From assembly GCA_018333395.1 (NCBI GenBank), contig JAGXSQ010000118.1, forward strand, positions 1 to 64,000: 64,000 nucleotides of DNA, in the 5' to 3' direction. The notes beneath the pieces are model-generated. The model saw nothing but the letters and a program-made list of their open reading frames with translations, did not search any database and had not been told where the DNA came from. Positions 1 to 9,515 of this stretch are shown here, one piece after another. This stretch comes from Dethiobacter sp. (GTDB lineage: Bacteria; Bacillota_D; Dethiobacteria; Dethiobacterales; Dethiobacteraceae). Position 1 is the first letter of the stretch; each line of letters begins with the position of its first letter. The translations under genes were made by a program, and so were the position numbers.

Positions 1-1
1 C

Positions 2-2539
2 GTCTTGGCTCTAGTTGTTTTTGTTGGTTTGTGTATCCTGCTTTTTTATCCTCCTTATTTGCGGGCAATGTTTTTTACGGAGGAACAGTTGCCTACCCAT
101 CTCCTTACATATGTGCTGTTTATCCTGTGGTGGGTTGTTAAGTACCAGCGCAAGGATGTTTCTTTTTTGCGGGAGCCCCTGGATTACTTGGCATTTGGGT
201 TTGTGCTGGCTTATGTGCTGAGTTTCACAGTAGCCATTAACATTCGCGGCGCAATCCAGGAGTTTCTGAAAGTCGGCAACTACTTTTTGGTCTACTGGCT
301 CGTTATGCAACTTAGCCAGACCAAAAAAGAGGCCCACTTTTTTTTGAATGTGCTGGTGCTGAGCGCGCTTGGGGTGGCGGTGCTAGGTCTTGGGGCGGCG
401 GCGGGGACTTGGGAAGTGGTTGGCGGCTACATCGATGGACGGATCTTTTCCACCATCCAATACCCTAACAGCTTGGCTGCTTACCTGACCGGCGCTTTCT
501 TGGTTTGTCTTTCGCTTTGGCAGAATACCCTCTGGAAGCTTAGGCAATTTTACGCCGTGGCAGCATTTTTGTTGCTAATCACCGCTATTTTGACTTATTC
601 ACGCGGCGGTTGGCTGATTATGCCGGTTTTTTTCTCGCTTTATGTTATCTTCCTACCGCGTGGCCGTCGGCTGGATGCGGCGCTTTTTATCGGCTTGCTT
701 TCGGCTGTCAGCGCTGGACTGACACCTTTTGCCGGAAGGATAGCTTTGGCCGACCAAGACGGTAGACTTTGGTTACTGATTTTTGCGGGCTGCCTGGTGG
801 TGCTGGCAGGTCAGTATCTGCTGGTTGATTGGAGAAAGCGCCTTAGTCCAAAATTTCTCTGGGCCACCACCGCCTTACTGGCTCTGCTTTTTTTTGGCGT
901 CGTGGGCGGATACGTTTATGGCGTTCTTGCGGCTCCCTTGCGTGTGGAGCAAACTAGTATTGAGCAACTTGTTGCTGTTGCGCCAGGGGTACAGCATAAT
1001 TTGACCATGGAGGTTTTGGCCACTGGTTTGGGAGATGCTCCCTTTGCTTGGCAACTTACCGTGTTGGAACAGCATCAGGACGCTAGTGTGGCAACTCTCT
1101 TGCAGGAACAAGGTCAGCAGAGCCAGGGGTGGGAGGCAAAAGAGTTTACCTTTGCCACATCCAGGGAAGCACACAGGCTTCTTATCCAGTTGCAGAGTGT
1201 GCATCCCGGTACAGCAGCAGAGTTCAGGGCCGTTACTCTTGTGGGCGCTGACAGAGCGCGCCAGTTGGGCTTTGGCTGGAACAGGTTATTGCCCGGGCTG
1301 TTGTATACGCGCTTGTTTGGTATGGACCGCGAGAGAAATGTGGCGGCGCGCCTTGTGTTTTTTAAAGATGCTTGGAAAATTATCGAGGATCATCCTTGGC
1401 GTGGATTGGGCGGGCACGGCTGGAGCTCCATTTATTTCCAGTATCAGTCCGCTCCTTACAGCACTACGGAAGTGCACAACCATTTTCTCCAGGTCTGGAT
1501 AGAGACGGGTGTCCTTGGGTTTCTGATTTTTGTGGGCCTCTGGCTGGGATTAATTTTTATGTCTTACCGTCTTTACAGGCGGGTGGAGGCGGATGAAAAA
1601 GTTTTAATTGTGGGCATTACGGCCGGTGTTTTAGCGGTAGTCGCCCATAGTCTGTATGACTTCAATTTGTCGCTTGGGGCTCTTGGCCTGTTCGTCTTTG
1701 CCCTGATGGGCGTGGCTCGCTCTTTTGTGCCCAAAAACGTCGTGAGAGCAAACCAGAGCGAGTTGTACAAGCCGGTACTGGCAGTAAGTATGGCTTTGGG
1801 GCTGATGATTTTTGTGTTCCGGCTGATGATTGGCAATATGGCTTTTGATGAAGGGATAGGGCAGATGCGGCGCGGTCAGCTTGATCAGGCGATGAACTCT
1901 TTGGAGCGAGCTGTCCAGTACGACCCTTTTGATCCGCAAATCCGTTTGGCTTTGGCCGAAGGTTATGAGGCTCAGGGCAGGCAGGCGCAAAATATTGATT
2001 ATCTGGCCAAGGCCAAGGAACAGTACCAGGCAGCATTTAATAACAACCGCTACAACCCGCGCTATGCTCACGCGCTAGGTAATTTCCTGGTTCGGGCAGG
2101 TATTTTTGAGCAGGGACTTGATTACCTGCAACAGGCCATTGCTTTGCATCCGCGTATGGCTATTCATCAGCGTGTCTATGCCGATGCCAGTTTGCGGGCA
2201 GCCTACGTTTATTTTGAGAACAACGACCGTCTAACCGCAGAAATGTACTTGGAGAGAGTGTTTGCCAGTGAGCGGCAGGTGCGAGCGCTTTTTGCCGATA
2301 CGTCTTCCATGGCTCTTTCTGTGGGACAGGCTTATTTTTTGCTTGGTGATTATGAGCAGGCGATGGTATCTTTGAAAAAAGCGTTAAATGTAGGGGAAGA
2401 TAAGGCGCATGCCTCCATGATGCTGGCACTTATTCACGAAAAAAAGGGTGATAGTGTCCGGGCGAAGGTGTTTTATGACCAAGGCATCGGGATTGATCCG
2501 GCCAGTGAGGGCGTATATCAGTATTTTAAAGAGTTCTAA
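2..2539 (+). CDS. O-antigen ligase/polymerase family membrane protein with C-terminal TPR repeats (5' end cut by window)
   Basis: The reading frame is open to the first base, so the true start probably lies upstream; the first in-window start is a TTG at base 5. About 845 residues are visible. The first ~300 and residues ~500-600 are rich in hydrophobic helices. Wzy_C/O-antigen ligase motifs are visible: YPNSLAAYL near residue 153, TYSRGGW near 198 and EVHNHFLQ near 489. A polar region of ~110 residues (about 315-425) between helices should be an extracytoplasmic domain. From ~615 to the end there are tetratricopeptide-like repeats. The family polymerises or ligates polyprenol-linked glycans at the outer face of the membrane. 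With galE downstream it marks the end of a surface polysaccharide locus. The substrate cannot be told from sequence. Confidence 0.85.
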   Translation, partial: VLALVVFVGLCILLFYPPYLRAMFFTEEQLPTHLLTYVLFILWWVVKYQRKDVSFLREPLDYLAFGFVLAYVLSFTVAINIRGAIQEFLKVGNYFLVYWLVMQLSQTKKEAHFFLNVLVLSALGVAVLGLGAAAGTWEVVGGYIDGRIFSTIQYPNSLAAYLTGAFLVCLSLWQNTLWKLRQFYAVAAFLLLITAILTYSRGGWLIMPVFFSLYVIFLPRGRRLDAALFIGLLSAVSAGLTPFAGRIALADQDGRLWLLIFAGCLVVLAGQYLLVDWRKRLSPKFLWATTALLALLFFGVVGGYVYGVLAAPLRVEQTSIEQLVAVAPGVQHNLTMEVLATGLGDAPFAWQLTVLEQHQDASVATLLQEQGQQSQGWEAKEFTFATSREAHRLLIQLQSVHPGTAAEFRAVTLVGADRARQLGFGWNRLLPGLLYTRLFGMDRERNVAARLVFFKDAWKIIEDHPWRGLGGHGWSSIYFQYQSAPYSTTEVHNHFLQVWIETGVLGFLIFVGLWLGLIFMSYRLYRRVEADEKVLIVGITAGVLAVVAHSLYDFNLSLGALGLFVFALMGVARSFVPKNVVRANQSELYKPVLAVSMALGLMIFVFRLMIGNMAFDEGIGQMRRGQLDQAMNSLERAVQYDPFDPQIRLALAEGYEAQGRQAQNIDYLAKAKEQYQAAFNNNRYNPRYAHALGNFLVRAGIFEQGLDYLQQAIALHPRMAIHQRVYADASLRAAYVYFENNDRLTAEMYLERVFASERQVRALFADTSSMALSVGQAYFLLGDYEQAMVSLKKALNVGEDKAHASMMLALIHEKKGDSVRAKVFYDQGIGIDPASEGVYQYFKEF

Positions 2540-2551
2540 AGGAGTGGTCGT

Positions 2552-3076
2552 GTGAACCAGCTTGCCAATTTAGCGCAGGGGAAAAATAAGTTGTCCTTCC
2601 CGGTCTGGCTGGTAATGCTGATAGACGTGGCCGTGGTGAACGTAGGGTTTGCACTGGCGTTTTTGCTGCGCTTTGGCTGGCAAAAATCACTTGCAGGCTT
2701 TGCAGGCCTTCAAAAGAATAGCCGCTGTCAAAAAAAACATCTTCCTGCTGCTGGCCGGTGAGGGTCAAGATGAAGACATTATAAGAAAGCAGGTTCAGAT
2801 GCTAGAGCTTGGTGAGCGGGTCAGCTTTCTGGGCTTTCGCCGGGATGTGCCGGAATTGTTGTGCGCAGCGGATATTTTTGTACTGACGTCTTTGCGGGAA
2901 GGCTTGCCAAGGCAAACCGTCTTAAGCCTGCGGCGATGATTGTTAACAGCTCATTTTACGAAGGCCTGGGAGTTGCCAGTTTGCCAGTGGATATCTCGAC
3001 TGGGCGATCCTCAGTATGTTATACTTTAAGTGATGTGGCGATGGCACATTGTAGAATAAAGAAAAGCGGCTGGTGA
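2552..3076 (+). pseudogene. Decayed chimera: N-terminal membrane segment joined out of frame to a glycosyltransferase family 4 fragment
   Basis: A GTG at 2552 behind AAAGGAGTGG opens a frame whose first ~45 residues look like the N-terminal membrane segment of a polysaccharide-biosynthesis enzyme (LIDVAVVNVGFALAFLLRF). Near 2680-2690 the homology moves to another frame, whose product (LLLAGEGQDED...VSFLGFRRDVPELL...DIFVLTSLREGLP) is the C-terminal donor-binding half of a GT4 glycosyltransferase. That frame dies at 2939, just after the EGLP motif. A third frame continues to 3076 with no recognisable family. No intact catalytic enzyme can be made from this stretch. It looks like the scar of one or more deletions in an exopolysaccharide cluster. 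Sequencing error cannot explain the loss of whole domains, though it could explain a single frameshift. Confidence 0.7.
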
Positions 3077-3153
3077 GAAAAATGACGCCGGAAGAGATAC
3101 CCAGAAGTGTCCTGGGGCAGGACAGCCAGTTCTAGTTTCATGAGAGAAGGAGA

Positions 3154-4140
3154 ATGGCTTTGTCAGAGAAGACAATAAAGGTTTTGGTGATGGGTGGGGC
3201 CGGATATATCGGCAGTCATGTGGTTAGTGCGCTGGGAACCAGGGGCTACGAAGTTGTAACGGTGGACAACCTGTCTACCGGTTTCCGGGAAGCGGTACGG
3301 CACGGCACGTTTTATCAGGCGGATTTACAAGATAAGGACGCTTTGCGGGAAATAGTGGCCAGAGAGCAGCCGGAGGCGGTGGTACACTTTGCCGCCTCGA
3401 TTATTGTGCCGGAATCAGTAGCGAGACCGCTTGCTTATTATCGTAACAATGTGCTGGGAACAGTCTGCCTGCTGGAAGTCTTGCAGGAGCTGAACGTAGA
3501 TAAATTTATTTTTTCGAGCAGCGCGGCAGTCTACGGCATCCCGGAGAAGATTCCTGTGACCGAAGACTGTAGGTTGGCACCCATCAGCCCCTACGGGCAT
3601 ACTAAGGCGATGATGGAGCAGGTACTGAGTGATTTGGCGCAGGCGTGTGCTTTCAGGTATGTGGCGCTCAGGTATTTTAACGTGGCCGGGGCAGACCCGC
3701 AGGGGGAGCTTGGCGAGAGAAAAGCAAACGCTACGCATCTGGTGACCTTGGCTACTAGAGTAGCGGCGGGGAAAGTTCCTCGGCTGGAAGTGTACGGCAG
3801 CGATTACCCTACGCCGGACGGTACGTGCGTGCGCGATTATATCCATGTGAGCGATTTGGCGGAGGCACATGTGGCGGCGTTGGAGTATCTGCTGGCTGGC
3901 GGGCAGAGTGATGTGTTTAACGTCGGTTACGGACGCGGCTATTCCGTGCGGGAAGTAGTGGAGGCGGCAAAGAAAGTGACAGAGCAGGATTTTCTGGTTG
4001 TACCAGCCGACAGGAGGCCTGGCGACCCGCCGACGCTAGTGGCTGATGTGACAAAGAGCCGGGCGGCGCTTGGTTGGCAGGCAAGGTTCAATGACCTGGA
4101 GTTTATTGTGCGGACGGCTTGGGATTGGGAGCAAAAGTAA
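3154..4140 (+). CDS. galE: UDP-glucose 4-epimerase
   Basis: A 328-residue extended short-chain dehydrogenase. The NAD-binding GGAGYIG is at residues 14-20, the catalytic Ser in SSSAAVYG near 121-128 and the Tyr-x3-Lys pair in YGHTK (Y147, K151). The length is typical of bacterial GalE. It interconverts UDP-glucose and UDP-galactose (or the N-acetyl forms) to supply sugar donors for the surface-glycan genes upstream. The ATG at 3154 has AAGGAG almost touching it; a TTG two codons later (3160) is better spaced, so the true start may be 3160. The Wadjet gene jetA starts only 14 bp after its stop, so the two are probably co-transcribed. Confidence 0.9.
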   Translation: MALSEKTIKVLVMGGAGYIGSHVVSALGTRGYEVVTVDNLSTGFREAVRHGTFYQADLQDKDALREIVAREQPEAVVHFAASIIVPESVARPLAYYRNNVLGTVCLLEVLQELNVDKFIFSSSAAVYGIPEKIPVTEDCRLAPISPYGHTKAMMEQVLSDLAQACAFRYVALRYFNVAGADPQGELGERKANATHLVTLATRVAAGKVPRLEVYGSDYPTPDGTCVRDYIHVSDLAEAHVAALEYLLAGGQSDVFNVGYGRGYSVREVVEAAKKVTEQDFLVVPADRRPGDPPTLVADVTKSRAALGWQARFNDLEFIVRTAWDWEQK

Positions 4141-4154
4141 GAGGGGAAGAGCGT

Positions 4155-5573
4155 TTGGATTTCTTTCAGGTTTTTCCAGCCAACTTTTTTTCACTGTTTG
4201 CTTCGCCTAACCGAGAAGTTTATGCGGATGCTTTGCTGTTGCTATACCGGCAGTACAAACAGGAAACCGGGTTAAAAAAGCACGACCTGGTCTCTCGCCT
4301 CGTAGCGGGGATGGAGACACGGATGATGGAGCTGCAGGCCGAAGAAGGCGAACTGTATGGGCCGGAGGATGGTATTATCTTGTCCGGACGGGCCCATTTT
4401 TTAATTCGCAAATTCCTGGAGACAGGCTGGCTGGAAGTGGAGCCGGATTCATCTTCTTTTGAGGAGTGCTATGTGGTCCCAGGGTATGCCAGCAAAATGT
4501 TAAGCCTTTTTGACGACCTTTTGCACGGGCGGGCGGTAGAATACAACGGCTATGTCTATTCCACATATTCTACTCTAAAAACGGCTGACCAGGAGCGGGA
4601 CGAGCATCTGTATGACGCGCTTCGCCACGCCCATCAGGCCACTTTGCAGTTGTGGAGTAGCTTGCGGGAGTTGCTGGACAATATACGCCTGTATCACCAG
4701 CGACTGCAGCAGCATGTGGAGGTGCAAGGGCTCCTAGCGGAACATTTTGACAATTTTCGGGTGCTTGTTTCGGACAAGGTTTATCATCCGCTGAAGACGT
4801 TTGACAGTGTGCCGCGTTTTAAACAGCGGATCATGCAAATCTTAAAAAAATGGCTGCGTGACCCGGATGTATTAAACGAGCTGGCTAAGGCGGCGGTGCG
4901 TCGTGGAGAATGCGAGGAGCTGGCGCGAGCGAGTGACCAGGCGGTGGGTCGGATTGTGGAGATTATGGATATTTACGACCGGCTGGACGAACTGCTAGCG
5001 CAGATTGACCGTAAAAACGCGGGCTATACCCGTGCCGCAGTGGAGCGGCTGCAGTATTACCTTAACAGTGACCGAGACATCAGGGGCAAGCTGGTGGAAG
5101 TGCTGAAAGCGCTGCCGACACTGCGGGATCAAGACACGCCGCTGGTGCGGGCGCTTTCGGCCTCTTTGCCACTGTATGCGCCAGGGTATCTGGACGAACA
5201 CTCCCTTTTTAGTGCGCCTAAAAAAAGGGAGCACCTGCCGGAGGCCGATGTGCTGCTAGCAGTGACTAGCGAGGAAGTAGAGGCGGAGTTGGCCGAATTT
5301 AGAGAACGGTTGGCAAAACTCTTTTCTCACCAAAAAATTATTGATTTTGTCCTGGCACAGCTTAACGGGAGGCAGAGCATGACCACAGGAGAACTAGTGC
5401 TGGATGGTACAGATGATTTTGTCAGGTTGTTGCTGGCAGTAGTAAAAAGCGGGGAGCGGGCGCTGCCCTACAGGGTGGAATTTAAGGAGGGCTATTTGTA
5501 TCTGAACGGCTTTCGGCTGCCGGAACTAGTCATTGCCAGGGAAAAGGAGGGAGCCAAGCATGTGGGCTCTTGA
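4155..5573 (+). CDS. jetA: Wadjet anti-plasmid system protein JetA (kleisin-like subunit)
   Basis: A 472-residue protein. I place the start at TTG 4155, because family members begin almost directly with the FFQVFPANFFSLFASPNRE-type motif and GAGGGG lies ~7 bp upstream; an ATG at 4119 would overlap galE. JetA is the MukF/kleisin-like subunit that bridges the JetC ATPase heads. The body is helical with charged segments, as expected. It overlaps jetB by 14 bp, and jetA, jetB, jetC and jetD follow each other in the order usual for Wadjet. The N-terminal motif and the JetD type suggest Wadjet type II (DUF5716-like JetA), but the subtype is from memory of the family and should be checked by profile search. 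Confidence 0.85.
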   Translation: MDFFQVFPANFFSLFASPNREVYADALLLLYRQYKQETGLKKHDLVSRLVAGMETRMMELQAEEGELYGPEDGIILSGRAHFLIRKFLETGWLEVEPDSSSFEECYVVPGYASKMLSLFDDLLHGRAVEYNGYVYSTYSTLKTADQERDEHLYDALRHAHQATLQLWSSLRELLDNIRLYHQRLQQHVEVQGLLAEHFDNFRVLVSDKVYHPLKTFDSVPRFKQRIMQILKKWLRDPDVLNELAKAAVRRGECEELARASDQAVGRIVEIMDIYDRLDELLAQIDRKNAGYTRAAVERLQYYLNSDRDIRGKLVEVLKALPTLRDQDTPLVRALSASLPLYAPGYLDEHSLFSAPKKREHLPEADVLLAVTSEEVEAELAEFRERLAKLFSHQKIIDFVLAQLNGRQSMTTGELVLDGTDDFVRLLLAVVKSGERALPYRVEFKEGYLYLNGFRLPELVIAREKEGAKHVGS

Positions 5574-6210
5574 ATGGGAGCAGCTCGGCGATAAGGACCG
5601 GGAGCAGTTTGCCCGGGTGGCTAACCTGCTCTGGCAAAAGACGTTTCTGGTACGGGAAGAGGTGGATGCCCGTAGTCGGAACATAGTCATTAACAGAGAC
5701 TACCGCTTTCTGGAGCGATATTCGCAACTGTTTCGCGAATATTTCCGCCTGACGGGGTGGGACATCCAACTAGATAGTCATTTCGGCGTAGTGGCGCTCT
5801 ACAACCGTCTAGGCTATAATCACCGGCGCCTAGACAAGCAGTCCACTTATTTTCTGTACGTACTACGCCTGATTTATGAGGAGCAGCTGGAAAAGCTGAC
5901 ACTGCGCAAGGAAGTAACGACTACGGTAGGGCGGGTAGTGGAGAAAATGTTCCACCTGGCGCTACTGGATCGGAAGCCGGCGGACAAGCAGTTGCGCGAG
6001 GGGTTGGCGGCTTTGCGGGCCTGCAATATCATTGACCGCCTTGATGGACCATGGACACACCCGGAAACGAGGATCATTATTTACCCTTCGATTCTGCTAC
6101 TGGTCAGCAACGAGAAAATCAGCGAGCTGTATGCCATGCTGGAAGCCAGCGGGAAGCTTGGCGGAGGGGATGAGGACGATGAAACTACTGCAGAAGATGC
6201 TCATAATTAA
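5560..6210 (+). CDS. jetB: Wadjet system protein JetB (DUF4194, MukE-like)
   Basis: A 216-residue protein starting at ATG 5560 behind AAAAGGAGGGAG; an upstream in-frame ATG at 5533 has no ribosome site. It is a small winged-helix-type accessory subunit (DUF4194) equivalent to MukE, which binds the kleisin and helps load the motor on DNA. Features are NYRFLERYSQLFREYF-like helical segments, an acidic tail (DEDDETTAEDAHN) and no enzymatic motif. It overlaps jetA at its start (14 bp) and jetC at its end (32 bp), an arrangement consistent with translational coupling and fixed stoichiometry. Confidence 0.85.
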   Translation: MWALEWEQLGDKDREQFARVANLLWQKTFLVREEVDARSRNIVINRDYRFLERYSQLFREYFRLTGWDIQLDSHFGVVALYNRLGYNHRRLDKQSTYFLYVLRLIYEEQLEKLTLRKEVTTTVGRVVEKMFHLALLDRKPADKQLREGLAALRACNIIDRLDGPWTHPETRIIIYPSILLLVSNEKISELYAMLEASGKLGGGDEDDETTAEDAHN

Positions 6211-9200
6211 ATGGCATTACCTGGAGCATGAGCTCTTGGAGTTTAAGGGCATTAATTTTTTAACCGGTAAAAACGGTGCAGGAAAGTCGACCATCATTGA
6301 TGCCCTGCAACTGGTGATGCTTGGAGAAACCGCCGGGTATTTCTTCAACAAAGCGGCCAACGACCGCTCTACCCGAAGCTTAAAGGGCTATCTGCGAGGG
6401 GAAGTGTCGGAAGACGAGGACAGGAAGACGGTCTACCTAAGGGAAAACGATTTTACTAGCTACATTGTGCTGGAATTTACCGATACTGTGGAGAGGAAGA
6501 ATTTTTGCCTTGGTGCTGTTTTTGACTCTTACCGTGACGGCGACCACAAGCACCAGTTCTTTTACCTGAAAGATGACCTGCCGCCAGACCACTTCTATCT
6601 GGAAGGTCGGCCTATGAATATTAAGGCGCTCAAAGCTTGGCTACTCAACCACTACCCTAAGCGTTTCCAAGTTTTTGAAAGCAACAAAGATTACAGGGAA
6701 GTGATGTCCGGGGTACTCGGCCATCTTAACGAGCGCTTTTTCCGTCTCTTTCGCAAAGCGGTTCCTTTTTCACCGATTATTGATATCAAGGGCTTTATCA
6801 CTGAGTTTGTTTGCGACGCGGAAAACGAAGTGGATATTACCCATATGCAGGAAAACATCCGCCAATACAAGCAGCTGGAGGAAGAACTGGCGCTGGTGGA
6901 AAAGAAAGTGTTCTCACTCTCAGCTATTGCCGGGCGCTACGTGGCGTTCCATGAGGAGCGCGAGCGCTTGCTGGTGCAACAGTATCTTTTGGACCGGGCC
7001 GACGTAGAAAGACGCGACCGCGAGTTGCAGGCCTTGCAAGGCGAAATGGAGCGGCTGGCGGCGCAAATGTCTCTCCTTGAGCAAGGCCTGGCCGCAGACG
7101 AAAAGCGGTATGAACACTTGGACGAGCAACGTAGCGCTCTGCGGGAGGAGCGAGCAGTTTCGGATATTTACCAGAAGCAGCAAGCATTGTTACATAACAA
7201 GGGTCGGCTGGCCAGTGAGCTGGAGGAAATTAATAACGCCGCTAACAACTTGCAAAGTATGCTGACGAGGCATCTGGTGTGCTGGCGGGAAGTGGTGGCG
7301 TGGAGTGCTGAAAACGTGGCTGATCCCATAAAACAATCAACTGTTACAGCGCACGAGGCTCTGGGTGGGCTGGAGGCGGCACGCCGCAGACCAGCGACGA
7401 TGGAGCACGATTTGCTGATGGCAGCCAAGACAGCCCTAGATGAACTAGCTGACAAGCTTCGCCAGACGCGCTATGAAAAGCAACAGGAAAGCCGCCAGTG
7501 TGAAAAGCAGAGGGATGTGCTGCAAGAAGAGCTGGTCGGACTGCGGCAGGGAATTAAGCCTTATCCTGAGAAGCTGCTGGCTTTGCGGCGAGCTATCGCT
7601 GCAGAACTGGGGGAGAAGGCAAAACCGCAGATTTTTGCAGACCTTTTGGAAATCAGGAATCCCAAGTGGCAAAACGCTGTGGAGGCCTACCTGCACACAC
7701 AAAAGTTTTATCTGTTGGTGGAGCCGGCTTCCTTTCTCAAGGCACTGCAGGTTTATGACCACCTGAAATTTGCCCGCGGCTTCTTTGACCTAGGTCTGGT
7801 GGACGCGGAGAAAGTCCTAGCGCAAAGCCCGCACGCTATGCCCGGCAGCCTGGCCGAAGAAGTGGAAACGTCCGACCCGCTGGCTAGGGCGTATGCGGAT
7901 TATTTGCTTGGCCGGGTCATGAAGTGTGAGAAGCTGGAAGAATTACGCAGGCACCGTACCGCCATAACTCCCGATGGCATGCTCTACCATAATTTTGTGG
8001 CCCGCCAGTTAGATCCGGCACGTTATGCCGCCCCCTATATCGGCCGTCAGGCCATTTCTCGGCAGATTACCCAGAAAGAAGCTAATCTGCGGGAGCAGGA
8101 GCGCTGTCTTGCCGCGCTGGCACCGGTGCTCTCTGAGCTGGAGAAAGTTGTCCGGACGCCGCAACTGACAGAAAATGATATTCATCAGCTACTGAATCTA
8201 AAGGTCAAAGCTGGCCGCCTGACGGAAACGGAAGAAAAATTCCGTTCCGTGACGGCTGAACTTGGCTCTCTGGACCTGTCCTACTTGGTGCGGCTGGAAA
8301 GTCGCCTGAAAGAGTGCGAGGCAGAGTTAGAAAAAACACGGCGGACTATAGATAAAAACAAAGAAGAGCTGCTTAGGGGAGATATGCAAAAAGAGGCTTT
8401 ACAGAAACAGCGGCCTGTTCTTAGCAAAGAAAAGCAGGAGAAGAATGCTGAACTGGCACAAAACTATGGTGAGGTGTGGCGGGCGGAAACCGGTGAGCCC
8501 CGTTTCCGCCAAGAGATGAAGAGCCGCAAGACACCGGAGCGCATTTTGGCCGACTTTGAGCGGGTAGTTAAGGCTACCGAAACGAAAAAGAACGATCGCT
8601 GGCATGAACTGGTCGCTCTGCGAGTTGACTATAACCGCGACTTTAAAGGCTCCTTTAGCTGGAACAGTGAGGATAATAGGGCTTATGACAGTGAGCTGAC
8701 GCGGTTGCAGGAAACTGCCATGCTGGAATATCGTCAAAAAATCCAGGAAGCGAAAGAACGGGCGCAGGTGCAGTTTAAGGAAGACTTTATCAGCAAGCTG
8801 CGCGCCAACATCGACCGGGTGACGGAGCAGATTGCCGACCTGAACCGGTCGATTAGGGACAATTTTTTCGGGCGTGACCGCTACAGGCTTACTGTTACGC
8901 CGCAGCCGCAGTACCGACGCTTTTATGATATCATTACCGATGAGTTGCTGGTAGAAGGGCATGACCTGTTCTCTGCCGCTTTCCAGGAAAAACACGGCGA
9001 TGCCATTGAAGACTTGTTTCGTCAGATCGTGGATGTGGGCGATGGTCTGCTGACGGCCGACCGGAGGCAACAGCTAGCTGAAAACCTGCATAAGTTTACT
9101 GATTATCGTACCTATCTGGAGTTTGACATGCTTAATATTGACGATGAAGGGCGGGAATCGCGTCTCTCGCGTGTCATCACCAAGAAGTCCGGCGGAGAAA

Positions 9201-9514
9201 CACAGACGCCTTTTTACCTTGCGGTGCTGGCTTCTTTTCTGCAGGTTTACCGCGTTAAGCAGAATGAATCTAATACTCTGCGCCTGATTATTTTTGACGA
9301 GGCCTACAGCAAGATGGACCATCAGCGTATTCAGGAGAGCATACGCATGATCCGGGATATGGGGCTACAGGTGATTTTATCGGCCCCCACGGAAAAGATT
9401 GGCGACATTGCGCCGCTGGTAGACCGGAATCTTTGTGTTACCCGCATCCGGCGGAGGACACTGGTGCGAGCTTTTGATCACGGCAGTGAGCAACAGGAGA
9501 TGGGAGCCTACTAA
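6179..9514 (+). CDS. jetC: Wadjet system ATPase JetC (SMC/MukB-like)
   Basis: A 1111-residue SMC-like ATPase. The start is ATG 6179 with GGAGGGG nine bases upstream; in-frame ATGs further up (6032, 6170) are inside jetB or badly spaced. The N-terminal head has Walker A GKNGAGKST at residues 30-38. Long coiled-coil regions occupy roughly 270-480 and 680-950, with a hinge-like globular segment between them (about 520-640, containing PEKLLALRRAIAAELGEK and FARGFFDLGLVD). The C-terminal head carries the ABC-type signature SGGET near 1004 and Walker B LIIFDEAYSKMD near 1036-1047. JetC extrudes DNA loops and presents small circular plasmids to the JetD nuclease. Confidence 0.92.
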   Translation: MKLLQKMLIIKWHYLEHELLEFKGINFLTGKNGAGKSTIIDALQLVMLGETAGYFFNKAANDRSTRSLKGYLRGEVSEDEDRKTVYLRENDFTSYIVLEFTDTVERKNFCLGAVFDSYRDGDHKHQFFYLKDDLPPDHFYLEGRPMNIKALKAWLLNHYPKRFQVFESNKDYREVMSGVLGHLNERFFRLFRKAVPFSPIIDIKGFITEFVCDAENEVDITHMQENIRQYKQLEEELALVEKKVFSLSAIAGRYVAFHEERERLLVQQYLLDRADVERRDRELQALQGEMERLAAQMSLLEQGLAADEKRYEHLDEQRSALREERAVSDIYQKQQALLHNKGRLASELEEINNAANNLQSMLTRHLVCWREVVAWSAENVADPIKQSTVTAHEALGGLEAARRRPATMEHDLLMAAKTALDELADKLRQTRYEKQQESRQCEKQRDVLQEELVGLRQGIKPYPEKLLALRRAIAAELGEKAKPQIFADLLEIRNPKWQNAVEAYLHTQKFYLLVEPASFLKALQVYDHLKFARGFFDLGLVDAEKVLAQSPHAMPGSLAEEVETSDPLARAYADYLLGRVMKCEKLEELRRHRTAITPDGMLYHNFVARQLDPARYAAPYIGRQAISRQITQKEANLREQERCLAALAPVLSELEKVVRTPQLTENDIHQLLNLKVKAGRLTETEEKFRSVTAELGSLDLSYLVRLESRLKECEAELEKTRRTIDKNKEELLRGDMQKEALQKQRPVLSKEKQEKNAELAQNYGEVWRAETGEPRFRQEMKSRKTPERILADFERVVKATETKKNDRWHELVALRVDYNRDFKGSFSWNSEDNRAYDSELTRLQETAMLEYRQKIQEAKERAQVQFKEDFISKLRANIDRVTEQIADLNRSIRDNFFGRDRYRLTVTPQPQYRRFYDIITDELLVEGHDLFSAAFQEKHGDAIEDLFRQIVDVGDGLLTADRRQQLAENLHKFTDYRTYLEFDMLNIDDEGRESRLSRVITKKSGGETQTPFYLAVLASFLQVYRVKQNESNTLRLIIFDEAYSKMDHQRIQESIRMIRDMGLQVILSAPTEKIGDIAPLVDRNLCVTRIRRRTLVRAFDHGSEQQEMGAY

Positions 9515-9515
9515 C

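Noticed and set aside
6032..6178. N-terminal extension of JetC from ATG 6032
   Set aside because: The extension lies wholly inside jetB, has no ribosome site and codes for low-quality sequence. ATG 6179 gives the family-typical start and has GGAGGGG upstream.
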